Translations under genes and position numbers: made by a program | Notes under the pieces: generated by a model | Seen by the model: only the letters and a program-made list of their open reading frames with translations | The model's database searches: none | What the model was told of the DNA's origin: nothing | From: Bryobacteraceae bacterium | GTDB taxonomy: Bacteria; Acidobacteriota; Terriglobia; Bryobacterales; Bryobacteraceae | DNA length: 64,000 nucleotides | Assembly (NCBI GenBank): GCA_019748195.1 | Contig: JAIEPW010000079.1 | Span: forward strand, 26,078 to 90,077 | Direction: 5' to 3' | Part shown: piece by piece, positions 17,791-25,194 of the stretch | How positions within the stretch are numbered: position 1 is the stretch's first letter | How the letters are laid out: each line of letters begins with the position of its first letter

Positions 17791-18532
17791 GTTCGGGGAC
17801 GGTCACCTCATTTTCCTCCGGGCTCCCCTCAGCGATTCGGGTAACTTCAACCTCCCGCGCGACTTGCCTTCCGCCCCGCCCCGCCCTCTTCCGCCGAGCC
17901 TCAATCCGAAAAGTCCTCCTCAATCCGCTGCAGCCACTCTTCACGGCCCAACGGCAGCCCGAGCGCCGTCGCCTCACGAATCCGCTGCAGCATCGCCGCA
18001 TCTGCTAAACCCAGCTCTCTGGCGTGTACCGTTGCCGCCACCGCACCAGGTCCAGAAGGCCGTTCCGCAAGTGCGCCTGTGCCTAATCGGGCTCTCTGCG
18101 GATTTTGCTCGACATAAACCATTGCCGCCCGGAAATGTTCTTCATCCATTGGAACCGATTGAAAACGAGCCTGAAACAGGTGCCCCTTGCGGCGCAGCCG
18201 CACGTGGATCGCCCGCGCATAGTCCCCGTGGAGCCGGCGAAATAGCCGCCCCAGAGCTTGCTCGTTCCGCGGGACCAGAATCAGGTGGACATGGTTGGGC
18301 ATAAGGCAATATCCGAGGATAGCCACGCCGTAGTGCCGGGCATACTCGGCGAGCAAGTTCAAGTAAAGGCGATAATCTTCGGAGCGGAAGAAAATCTTCT
18401 GTCGATAATTACCCCGTTGGGTGATATGGTGGGGAAGGCCAGGGATTACAATGCGCGCAACGCGGGGCATACCAGGAAGTGCGATCCACGCCAGATTCCT
18501 CGCAAGGGAAATGAGGCGACTGTCCCGCGAAC
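17791..18532 (-). mobile_element. RAYT element with REP-like inverted ends
   Basis: This 742-bp unit contains one RAYT gene between two inverted REP-like ends. The left end (17791-17816) begins GTTCGGGGACGGTCACCTCA. The right end (18506-18532), read on the minus strand, begins GTTCGCGGGACAGTCGCCTCA. They differ by one indel and about three mismatches. RAYT genes are known to be flanked by REP sequences and to mobilise them. The right end sits directly against the truncated RHS coding sequence, which suggests the element inserted into, or recombined with, the RHS gene. Confidence 0.7.
17901..18470 (-). CDS. REP-associated tyrosine transposase (RAYT, Y1 family)
   Basis: A 189-residue HUH single-strand transposase of the IS200/RAYT family. 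The start is typical (MPRVARIVIPGLPHHITQRG). The metal-binding HUH motif is YCLMPNHVHLILVPR (near residues 54-68), and the catalytic tyrosine is in VYVEQNPQRA (near 118). The C-terminal LQRIREATALGLPLGREEW is the usual RAYT tail. Compared with the remnants at 16352 and 19776, this copy has an upstream insertion, a 19-base deletion near 18012 and an extra T near 17906. The segment encoding RWRQRYTPE is therefore read out of frame and the basic tail is lost. The catalytic domain is intact, so activity is possible but doubtful. Confidence 0.85.
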   Translation of the reverse strand: MPRVARIVIPGLPHHITQRGNYRQKIFFRSEDYRLYLNLLAEYARHYGVAILGYCLMPNHVHLILVPRNEQALGRLFRRLHGDYARAIHVRLRRKGHLFQARFQSVPMDEEHFRAAMVYVEQNPQRARLGTGALAERPSGPGAVAATVHARELGLADAAMLQRIREATALGLPLGREEWLQRIEEDFSD

Positions 18533-19425
18533 GCCATCAGTACGACTCCTTGAAGCGCCTGATCTCCGCGACGGCTTCGGGTTCCATGACTTTGGCGCAG
18601 ACCTATGGCTATGACGGGTTCGGCAATCTGTTGTCGAAGACCGGGTCCGGCAATGGCGGCGGTGGCGGTCCGGTCAGCGCCAGCTACCTGATCAACCCGG
18701 CGACGAACCGGCCCTTCAGCGGCCACACCGCCGCCGGACTGCCAACGAGCGGCGGTTTTGACAACGACAATCGGATGATCTCGACGCTATCCACGTCCGG
18801 CTATTCGGAGTACTTCGCCTACTCGCCCTCTGGCAAGCGGGTGTGGAACCAGGGCATGCGGCCCATCGATCCGTTTACGGAAGAAACCGTGCAGGAAGTC
18901 TGGTTCTGGAGCCCGCAGGGCCAGCGGCTCGCCCAAGTGGGCGCGCCCGTGTTCGCCTTCAAGGAAGCGAACCTGTATCACGGCGGCAAGCTGGTGGGCC
19001 AGTACAACAGCGCCGGAGCCCACGTCTTGAAGACCTCCGACCGCCTCGGCTCCTTCGGCAAGTACTACCCCTACGGCGAGGAGCGCAATCCCACCGGCGC
19101 ATCGGGCGAAAAGTTCGCAACATATTTCCACGACAATGTCGTGGGCCTGAACTACGCCGACCAGCGCTGGCACGCCAACTCCGGCCGCTTCCTCACGCCC
19201 GACCCCTACCAGGCCAGTGGTGGTCCTTCCGACCCGGGTGATACTAAGTTCCGTCCTCTGCGGGGGAGGAGATGTTTTGTGAATACCGAGACAAATGAAG
19301 TGTGGTGTCGGGACAGAGACCACGGCGATCATTGGGAAGTGTACAAGAAGGAGAAAGACTTGGACTACAGAGATAGGCGCCATCGCGCAGTCTGGGACAG
19401 TGGTTGTATCCGCCAACGCTTTTAG
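18421..19425 (+). CDS. 5'-truncated RHS protein with C-terminal toxin-like tip
   Basis: The RHS similarity begins near 18538 (QYDSLKRLISATASG, YGYDGFGNLLSKTG). It runs to the RHS-associated core: TSDRLGSFGKYYPYGEERNP, then NYADQRWHANSGRFLTPDPY. The core normally ends with a SWNRYSY...NDPxxxxDPxG block; here it jumps from GGPSDPG straight into an unrelated, less GC-rich tail of about 70 residues with CFVNTETNEVWC, HGDHWEVYKKEKD and RRHRAVWDSG. In polymorphic toxins this tip is the toxin; the H/D/K/R-rich pattern suggests an RNase, which is inference. The first 35-40 codons come from the RAYT element, so the delivery part is missing. The stop TAG overlaps the ribosome site of the following immunity candidate. 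Confidence 0.75.
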   Translation: MIWWGRPGITMRATRGIPGSAIHARFLAREMRRLSRERHQYDSLKRLISATASGSMTLAQTYGYDGFGNLLSKTGSGNGGGGGPVSASYLINPATNRPFSGHTAAGLPTSGGFDNDNRMISTLSTSGYSEYFAYSPSGKRVWNQGMRPIDPFTEETVQEVWFWSPQGQRLAQVGAPVFAFKEANLYHGGKLVGQYNSAGAHVLKTSDRLGSFGKYYPYGEERNPTGASGEKFATYFHDNVVGLNYADQRWHANSGRFLTPDPYQASGGPSDPGDTKFRPLRGRRCFVNTETNEVWCRDRDHGDHWEVYKKEKDLDYRDRRHRAVWDSGCIRQRF

Positions 19426-19439
19426 GAGGCTGTAGACTG

Positions 19440-19745
19440 ATGAACGAAGATCCGCTAGAGCATCGGCCAATTCAGTTGAACATGAAATTGCTGCCAAAGA
19501 TTGACCCGGAGGATCACGGTCCAGGCACCATTAAGATTGAAGGGGATGCACAGTCCTTACAATATCTTGTGGATAGGATAACCGCTCTTCTTCAAGAGGA
19601 TGACTGCGGTGTGCACTTGATGGTTGAACTCGGGATCTTTACCGACGACACACAGTATGATCTTTACCTTCATCGGCTCCCTTGCATCAACGATATCTTG
19701 CGGGACCGCGCTCGTGAGCAAAGTCAAACCGAGGACGGAAAATGA
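19440..19745 (+). CDS. candidate immunity protein (Imm32-like)
   Basis: A 101-residue acidic cytosolic protein immediately after the RHS toxin-like tip. The AGGAGG ribosome site (19424-19429) overlaps the RHS stop codon, with ten bases to the ATG, so translation is coupled. The core GTIKIEGDAQSLQYLVDRIT followed by CGVHLMVELG and YDLYLHRL recalls the Imm32 immunity family, which has a KIEGxxExLxxLAxxL strand-helix start and a later beta strand. I make this match from memory, without a search. Its composition, less GC-rich than the chromosome, matches the toxin tip, as expected for a cassette that moves as one unit. Its stop is followed at once by RAYT remnant C. Confidence 0.65.
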   Translation: MNEDPLEHRPIQLNMKLLPKIDPEDHGPGTIKIEGDAQSLQYLVDRITALLQEDDCGVHLMVELGIFTDDTQYDLYLHRLPCINDILRDRAREQSQTEDGK

Positions 19746-19775
19746 GGCGTGTTCGGTGCCTGTTCCACCTGGGCA

Positions 19776-20110
19776 ATTCGGGGACGGTCACCCCATTAAC
19801 GTCCGGCCTCCAGTCCGCGATTCCGGTAACTTCAGCCTCCCGCGCAACTTACCTTCCGCCCCGCCCTCTTCCGCCGAGCCTCGATCCGAGAGTCCTCCTC
19901 AATCCGCCGCAACCACTCCTCACTGCCCAACGGCAGCCCGAGCGCTGTGGCCTCATCAATCCGCTGCAGCATCGCCGCATCTGCTAACCCCGGCTCCAGT
20001 GCGGACTTCCAGTTCTCCGGCGTGTACCGCTGCCGCCACCGCACCGAGTTCCGCAAGTGCGCCCGCGCGCTAATCGCGCTTCTCTGCGGACGTTGCTCGA
20101 CATGAACCTT
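19776..20110 (-). pseudogene. RAYT transposase 3' remnant C with REP-like end
   Basis: On the minus strand this reads EQRPQRSAISARAH-like sequence, then NSVRWRQRYTPENWKSALEP, GLADAAMLQRIDEATALGLP and EEWLRRIEEDSRIEARRKRA, the full RAYT C-terminal half including the basic tail lost from the copy at 17901. Its left edge (19779-19797) is the REP-like word TTCGGGGACGGTCACC. The HUH domain is absent. It abuts the second dinB copy. Confidence 0.7.
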
Positions 20111-20141
20111 GATAGCGCTAGAAGCCGCACTCCTGAACTCA

Positions 20142-20741
20142 TCAGCGCGGATACTTCGCGTCCTGTTTCACGTCCTGGATCTGGGCCGTGTGCCGCAGCG
20201 TGTGCGCGGACATCATCACCAGGTATTGATACGCGTCCATCGTTCCGGCCACGCGCCCGCGCAAATCCTCCTGGGTGGACTTCACCCAGTCGATGCTCCG
20301 CTGCCGCCGGCTCTGGAACTCAGGCTCGAAGCTTTCCGCCGTGGAAAATCTGCCGCTGGGTTGCAGCATCTCCGGCGCCTTCTCCTTTTCGGAGCGGTCT
20401 AGCTCGTGTGCGATCACTTTCTCGTCCTCGGCGCGGCCGAACCGCTTGCGATCCGGCGCAACGGGCAGTTTCAGAATTCGCCCGGTCACCATGCCGAACA
20501 TTGCGTCTTCGGTGGCCACCAGGTGCTCGGCGCATTGCGCGATGCTCCACCCGCCGCCTGCAGGTTGATGATTCCATTGCTCCTTGGTCAACCCGGCGAC
20601 CGCGGTAAGCAACTCCTTCCGCGACCTCTCCAGATGACCGGTCAGGAAGTCGCGGTCCGCCTGCGACAGCGTTTGAGCGTCCTCGGCGAACGCCAGCGCG
20701 ATCAGGAGGAAGGGTAAGGCGAGTCGGTTTGCGAGCTTCAT
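20142..20741 (-). CDS. exported DinB family protein (copy 2)
   Basis: A 199-residue paralogue of the protein at 14328-14927. It has a signal peptide (MKLANRLALPFLLIALAFAE), the conserved block QPAGGGWSIAQCAEHLVATED and the C-terminal SAHTLRHTAQ. Changes are concentrated in the signal peptide and in the middle (residues 105-135), and most are conservative, so both copies appear to be under selection. The ATG at 20741 aligns with the start of copy 1. The upstream flank, also shared with copy 1, runs into the fumC leader on the opposite strand. Confidence 0.88.
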   Translation of the reverse strand: MKLANRLALPFLLIALAFAEDAQTLSQADRDFLTGHLERSRKELLTAVAGLTKEQWNHQPAGGGWSIAQCAEHLVATEDAMFGMVTGRILKLPVAPDRKRFGRAEDEKVIAHELDRSEKEKAPEMLQPSGRFSTAESFEPEFQSRRQRSIDWVKSTQEDLRGRVAGTMDAYQYLVMMSAHTLRHTAQIQDVKQDAKYPR

Positions 20742-20783
20742 ATGCGTATTCAACGTTTCTACCACCGACATTGCGACAGGTCC
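20142..20783 (-). repeat. direct repeat, right copy (dinB plus upstream)
   Basis: Right-hand member of the pair with 14328-14971. The shared flank includes ATTCAACGTTT and ATTGCGACAGGTCC and ends 11 bases before the fumC start codon. The right copy is therefore in its likely original setting, next to fumC. Confidence 0.75.
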
Positions 20784-20794
20784 AGAATGAATTT

Positions 20795-22111
20795 ATGGAC
20801 TACCGCATCGAACACGACTCAATGGGCGAGATGAAGGTTCCGGCGGGCGCCTGGTACGGGCCGCAAACCGCCCGCGCGGTCGAGAACTTCCCCATCAGCG
20901 GGCATCGCCTGCAGCGGCCGTTCCTGGAGGCGCTGGGGCGAATCAAAGCAGCCGCCGCAAGGTTCCACGGCTTGCCCCGCGTGGAGCAGGCGGCGCTCCG
21001 CGTCGCCGCGGGCGAACTTGACTCCGAGTTCCCGGTCGACGTGTTCCAGACCGGCAGCGGCACCTCCACGAACATGAACGCGAACGAGGTGATCGCCCGG
21101 CTGTCGGGCGCGCATCCCAACGACGACGTGAATCGCGGCCAGTCCAGCAACGACGTGATCCCCAGCGCGCTCCACATCTCTGCCGCGGTTATTGTCCATC
21201 GCGATCTGCTGCCCGCGACGCGTTCGCTCGCCGCCGCTTTAGCGGGCAAAGCCGCGGAGTTTCATGGCGTCATCAAGATCGGCCGCACCCACCTGCAGGA
21301 CGCCGTTCCCATCCGGCTGGGGCAGGAGTTTTCTGGTTATTCCCGTCAAGTTCGAGCCTCCGCGGAGCGCGTGGAAAGTGCGCTGGACGGGATCTATGAG
21401 CTGGCGCTCGGTGGAACGGCGGTGGGAACCGGGCTGAATGCGCCGCCGGGCTTCGCCGCCGCCGTGATCGCGGACATCGCGCGCGAGACCGGACTCCCGT
21501 TCCGCGAGGCAGACAATCACTTCGAAGCTCAGGCGGCGCGCGACGCCGCCGCGTTTCTCTCCGCCGCGCTTCGGAATTACGCGCTGGCGCTGACCAAGAT
21601 CGCCAACGACATCCGCTGGCTGGGGTCCGGTCCCCGCTGCGGCATCGGAGAACTGCGCCTCCCCGCCGTCCAGCCCGGGTCGAGCATCATGCCGGGCAAG
21701 GTGAACCCCGTGATCGCCGAAAGCGTGTTGATGATCTGCGCTCAGGTGGTGGGACATGACGCGGCCATCGCCTGGTGCGCCGCCGCCGGCAACTTCGAGC
21801 TCAACGCGATGCTGCCGCTGATCGCCTGGAACCTGCTGGATTCCATCGACCTGCTGGCGGCCGGCACGCGTAACTTCGAACTGAAACTGGTCCAGGGGCT
21901 GGAGGCGGATCGCGCCCGTGCCGAAGCATTTGTCGAGCAGTCCCTGGCCATGGTGACTGCCCTGGCGCCGGTGCTGGGGTATGATCGCGCGGCGGAGATC
22001 GCGAAACAGGCATACTCCTCCGGACGTAGCGTTCGGGAGGTGGCGCGGGAGCTCAGCGGCCTGGACGCGGCGGAAATCGACCGGCTGCTGAATCCGGAGA
22101 GCCAGGTGTAA
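20795..22111 (+). CDS. fumC: class II fumarate hydratase
   Basis: A 438-residue cytosolic enzyme that hydrates fumarate to malate in the TCA cycle. The family signature GSSIMPGKVNP is near residue 296. Substrate-site segments QTGSGTSTNMNANEVIARL (near 88) and GQSSNDVIPSALHI (near 115), GRTHLQDAVPI and the lid region are all present. The length is slightly short (about 460 is usual), with the trimmed parts at the ends and in small loops. Aspartate ammonia-lyase is the main alternative, but TSTNMNANEV and the overall spacing fit FumC. It is separated from sdhCAB only by the dinB-bracketed island. Confidence 0.93.
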   Translation: MDYRIEHDSMGEMKVPAGAWYGPQTARAVENFPISGHRLQRPFLEALGRIKAAAARFHGLPRVEQAALRVAAGELDSEFPVDVFQTGSGTSTNMNANEVIARLSGAHPNDDVNRGQSSNDVIPSALHISAAVIVHRDLLPATRSLAAALAGKAAEFHGVIKIGRTHLQDAVPIRLGQEFSGYSRQVRASAERVESALDGIYELALGGTAVGTGLNAPPGFAAAVIADIARETGLPFREADNHFEAQAARDAAAFLSAALRNYALALTKIANDIRWLGSGPRCGIGELRLPAVQPGSSIMPGKVNPVIAESVLMICAQVVGHDAAIAWCAAAGNFELNAMLPLIAWNLLDSIDLLAAGTRNFELKLVQGLEADRARAEAFVEQSLAMVTALAPVLGYDRAAEIAKQAYSSGRSVREVARELSGLDAAEIDRLLNPESQV

Positions 22112-22118
22112 ACAAAAT

Positions 22119-22147
22119 CGGCCGCCCGTCACGGGGACCAGCGGCCG
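22119..22147. terminator. hairpin after fumC
   Basis: CGGCCGC (22119-22125) and GCGGCCG (22141-22147) form a seven-pair stem with a 15-base loop just after the fumC stop. No U tract follows directly, so this is a possible terminator or RNA 3'-end stabiliser only. Confidence 0.4.
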
Positions 22148-22281
22148 GATGCCGAAGCATTTTGAAGTAGGAGAAGGTTCAAACTTCGCTTCGATTCTGC
22201 GCTCCGCCGGCCTCCGCGCCAATCACCCCACGGTCCTGATTCGTACCGGTACCCGCCAGCCCGAATGCTAACCTGGACATC

Positions 22282-23109
22282 ATGGGTCCTCAAGCAGAGC
22301 AGCCGAAGCTGCCTATCCCCGGCGTCCAGAACCTGATCGCGATCGGTTCGGGCAAGGGCGGCGTCGGAAAAACCACCGTTTCCGTGAACCTCGCCATCGC
22401 GCTGTCCCAGATGGGTCATCGCGTCGGGCTTCTCGACGCGGACGTGTACGGTCCGAACGTGCCGCTCATGATGGGCATCCACGAGACTCCGAAAGCCATC
22501 GGCGAACGCATCCAGCCGCTCGAGAAATACGGCGTCACGCTGATGTCCATGGGCTTTCTGAATCCGGGGGACCGCCCGCTGATCTGGCGCGGACCCATGC
22601 TGCACAGCGTCATTCAGCAGTTCTTACGATCGGTGGATTGGGGCGAACTGGAGTATCTGCTCATCGATCTTCCCCCCGGAACCGGGGACGTTCAGCTTTC
22701 CCTGATCCAGACGGCGCCGCTGACGGGCGCGCTGGTGGTCACCACGCCGTCCGACGTCTCGCTCGAGGACGCGCGTAAAGCCGTGAACATGTTCGGTCAG
22801 GTGCGTGTTCCCGTACTCGGCTTGGTGGAGAACATGAGCTACCTGATCGTGCCTTCCACGGGCGAAAAGCTCGACGTTTTCGGCACCGGCGGCGGGAAGC
22901 GGACCGCCGAGGCGATGCAGATTCCATTCCTGGGCGAGTTGCCGCTGGACCCGCAGGTGCGCGTCGGCGGTGACTCCGGCTCCCCGGTGGCGATCCACGG
23001 GGAACAGGACGATCGCGCCGAGGGTTTCTTCCGTATCGCCCGCAGCGTCGAGGAACGCGCCGCCGAGTCGCGGGGAGCGAAGAAGCCGACCATCGAAATC
23101 GCCGATTGA
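22282..23109 (+). CDS. Mrp/NBP35-family P-loop ATPase
   Basis: A 275-residue ATPase of the Mrp/ApbC family, which normally carries and delivers iron-sulfur clusters. The deviant Walker A GSGKGGVGKTTVSVNLA is at residues 22-38, and LLDADVYGPNVPLMM and DLPPGTGDVQLSL follow as in all Mrp proteins. However, the ENMSY segment is followed by LIVPSTGEKLDVFG, where canonical Mrp has a CxxC pair that binds the cluster; no CxxC is present anywhere in the protein. The N-terminal DUF59 domain of longer Mrp proteins is also absent. It may act as an ATPase without a bound cluster, or in a different trafficking role. Confidence 0.9.
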   Translation: MGPQAEQPKLPIPGVQNLIAIGSGKGGVGKTTVSVNLAIALSQMGHRVGLLDADVYGPNVPLMMGIHETPKAIGERIQPLEKYGVTLMSMGFLNPGDRPLIWRGPMLHSVIQQFLRSVDWGELEYLLIDLPPGTGDVQLSLIQTAPLTGALVVTTPSDVSLEDARKAVNMFGQVRVPVLGLVENMSYLIVPSTGEKLDVFGTGGGKRTAEAMQIPFLGELPLDPQVRVGGDSGSPVAIHGEQDDRAEGFFRIARSVEERAAESRGAKKPTIEIAD

Positions 23110-23146
23110 TTGACTGAGTCAAGGAATTTTGGTTGACGTAGTCAAC
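23110..23146. promoter_or_regulatory. two tandem palindromic operators
   Basis: TTGAC-TGA-GTCAA (23110-23122) and TTGAC-GTA-GTCAA (23133-23145, extended to 15 bases with the outer G/C) are two copies of one palindrome TTGAC-N3-GTCAA. Their centres are 23 bases apart, about two helix turns, so they face the same side. They lie 24-60 bases before the regulator gene, which suggests autoregulation. Confidence 0.6.
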
Positions 23147-23169
23147 TATCTTAGACCTCAAGTACCGTC

Positions 23170-23823
23170 TTGACAAAAGAACTGGTCAAGAGCATAATCG
23201 ACTGCGTGATCCCTCTCCAGGTCATTCAGTCGCCCGAGGTCGCCTCCGTTCTCCTGAAGCCGGAGCGCCTCAAAATGCTCGAATTCCTGCGCGAGCCTGA
23301 CAGCGCCACCGGCATCGGCAGGAAGATGAACCTCGCCCGTCAGTCGGTCAACTACCACCTGCGGGACCTGGAAAAGCATGGTCTGGTTCGATTTGTCGAA
23401 AACCGGACCAAGGGCAACTGTGTCGAACGGGTGCTGCAGGCGACGGCGCGCAGTTACGTCGTGTCGCCGGCGGCTCTCGATCGCCTGGGGCAGGATCCGG
23501 AAACCCTTCGCGACCGCTTCTCCTCGGCCTATCTGGTCCAGGCCGCGGCGGCGGCAATCCAGGAAGTGACACGTGCGCGGGAGCGCGCCGGCGAGGCAGG
23601 GAAGCCGATCGCGACCCTCACGCTCGAAGCCGACATCCGCTTCCGCAGCGCCGAGGAGCGCGCCAGCTTCGCCGAGGAGCTCACCGCATCCATCGCGGCG
23701 CTGGTAGCGAAGTATCACAGCGACAGTGCGGCAGACGGGCGGACCTTCCGCCTGCTGTTGGGGTCGTATCCGAAACTCAGCGAACCGGCCGGGCCCGCGG
23801 CGGCCACGGTCAATCTGGAGTAA
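23170..23823 (+). CDS. ArsR-like winged-helix transcriptional regulator
   Basis: A 217-residue cytosolic regulator. The winged helix spans about residues 20-75: KPERLKMLEFLREPDS, then GIGRKMNLARQSVNYHLRDL as the recognition helix and HGLVRFVENR as the wing. This is the ArsR/HTH_20 type found next to AHSA1/SRPBCC-domain genes. The C-terminal 110 residues form an effector or dimerisation domain I cannot name. The start is TTG at 23170, as no ATG is possible before the helix-turn-helix. The two TTGAC-N3-GTCAA palindromes just upstream are its probable targets. The SRPBCC gene follows 5 bases later. Confidence 0.85.
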   Translation: MTKELVKSIIDCVIPLQVIQSPEVASVLLKPERLKMLEFLREPDSATGIGRKMNLARQSVNYHLRDLEKHGLVRFVENRTKGNCVERVLQATARSYVVSPAALDRLGQDPETLRDRFSSAYLVQAAAAAIQEVTRARERAGEAGKPIATLTLEADIRFRSAEERASFAEELTASIAALVAKYHSDSAADGRTFRLLLGSYPKLSEPAGPAAATVNLE

Positions 23824-23828
23824 TCAAC

Positions 23829-24596
23829 ATGGAACAAGCGGTAATGCCGGTGGAGAAGCGCGCGCACGAAACCGTAATCGAAATCGACGCGAGCATCCAG
23901 GACGTTTGGCGGGCAATCACGGATCCGGAGTGGATCTCCAAGTGGTTCGCCCCCGTGATGAAAGTCGAGCCCGGCGCGGGCGGCTACATGATCGCCGACT
24001 GGGGTCCGGGCATGGAGTGGAAAACCATGATCGAGGCCTGGGAGCCGGAGCGGCGGCTGACCACCGCCGAGACCCGCGACCGCGTCTTCGCGCCGGTGGA
24101 CGCCGACAAAATGCAGCCCTGCCGTCTGGTTCAGGACTGGACGCTGGAATCGAAGGACGGTCGCACGGTGCTCCGCCTGGTCCATTCCGGCTTCGGCTCG
24201 GGGGACGGCTGGGATCATGAATTTGAAGGCACGCGCGAAGGCTGGCGCGGGTGCTTCTTCCGCCTGAAAACCTGGATGGAGGGACACCGCAACGACAGCG
24301 TCCACAACCGCATCGTCACCCGCCTGTGCCCCGGTCTGGAGCCCGAAGCGGCGCTGGCGCGAATCGAGCCGGAAGCGGGTCCCCTGCGCGTGCACATGCG
24401 GGACCGCCTGCACCTGTGCGGCACGGTGCCCGAATGGAACGGAGGCATCCTGAACATCTCCGTGCAGCGCGTCGCCTCCGGCGCGATGGCCTACGCCGAG
24501 ACGGTGCTCTACGGCATGACGGACGAGCGCGCTTCGCGGATCGAGCGGTTGTGGTCCGACAAGCTGTCCAAACTTTTTCCGGAGAGGGCCGCATGA
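23829..24596 (+). CDS. SRPBCC (AHSA1-like) domain protein
   Basis: A 255-residue START-like ligand-binding protein. The first half has the AHSA1 signatures: ETVIEIDASIQDVWRAITDP near the N-terminus, WISKWFAPV, and GWRGCFFRLKTWMEG closing the fold near residue 150. The second half (about 160-250) is a further domain of unknown type. SRPBCC proteins bind hydrophobic ligands in a deep pocket; the ArsR-plus-AHSA1 pairing is common and often relates to stress or small-molecule response. It is cotranscribed with the regulator before it and overlaps the next gene (ATGA). Confidence 0.85.
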   Translation: MEQAVMPVEKRAHETVIEIDASIQDVWRAITDPEWISKWFAPVMKVEPGAGGYMIADWGPGMEWKTMIEAWEPERRLTTAETRDRVFAPVDADKMQPCRLVQDWTLESKDGRTVLRLVHSGFGSGDGWDHEFEGTREGWRGCFFRLKTWMEGHRNDSVHNRIVTRLCPGLEPEAALARIEPEAGPLRVHMRDRLHLCGTVPEWNGGILNISVQRVASGAMAYAETVLYGMTDERASRIERLWSDKLSKLFPERAA

Positions 24597-25069
24597 AACG
24601 CGGCCTTCTTCTTCTGGTGGCCGCTTCCGCGCTGGCGGCCGATCGCCATGCGGGTCTGGAGGCTCTGAAGGGGCTCGCCGGAAGCTGGAGCGGGGTGCGC
24701 TCCGACGGCAGTGCGGTGGCGGCGACTTACGAAGTGGTGGCCGACGGCACCGCGATCCTGGCGCGGCTGCACAATGACGGCCGCACGGATATGGTGACGA
24801 TGTTCACCATCGACGGGGCGGGGCTCGCGGCCGAGCATTATTGCGGCGACGGCAATCAGCCCCGGCTGCTGAGCGGTCCGGTTGCCTCGGGGCAGCGGGT
24901 GTTCCGCTTCCAGTTCTCCAGCGCGCGCAACCTGGCGAGCCCCGCAGCGGGGCGGATGACCGGGCTGGTGATCACCATTGAGGGCAAGGATCGCTTTAGT
25001 GAGGAGTGGATCTGGACCGAGGGCTCGGCGAGGCATGGGAGCGTGTTTCGGTACCAGCGGGTGAAGTGA
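24593..25069 (+). CDS. small secreted protein of unknown function
   Basis: A 158-residue protein with a short signal peptide (MKRGLLLLVAASALA). The body looks like a lipocalin-like or DUF1579-like beta barrel: LKGLAGSWSGVRSDGS, ATYEVVADGTAILARL and FSEEWIWTEG. Such proteins have no defined activity. The ATG overlaps the previous stop (ATGA), so it is the third gene of the regulator operon. Confidence 0.75.
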   Translation: MKRGLLLLVAASALAADRHAGLEALKGLAGSWSGVRSDGSAVAATYEVVADGTAILARLHNDGRTDMVTMFTIDGAGLAAEHYCGDGNQPRLLSGPVASGQRVFRFQFSSARNLASPAAGRMTGLVITIEGKDRFSEEWIWTEGSARHGSVFRYQRVK

Positions 25070-25194
25070 AGAAACGCGCAGCTCACCAGACGCGGCAGGC
25101 TGCCGCGCGATCATGTTAATCGGCATGGGGGCACTCACAGGAAGCTTTCAGACTTGCTTCCAGGCCGCCACGACCGCCATGCAGGTCGGCCAGT

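Noticed and set aside
23133..23153. TTGACG and TATCTT as a promoter pair before the regulator
   Set aside because: The spacing is only about 9 bases, so they cannot be -35 and -10; the TTGAC words are better explained as operators.
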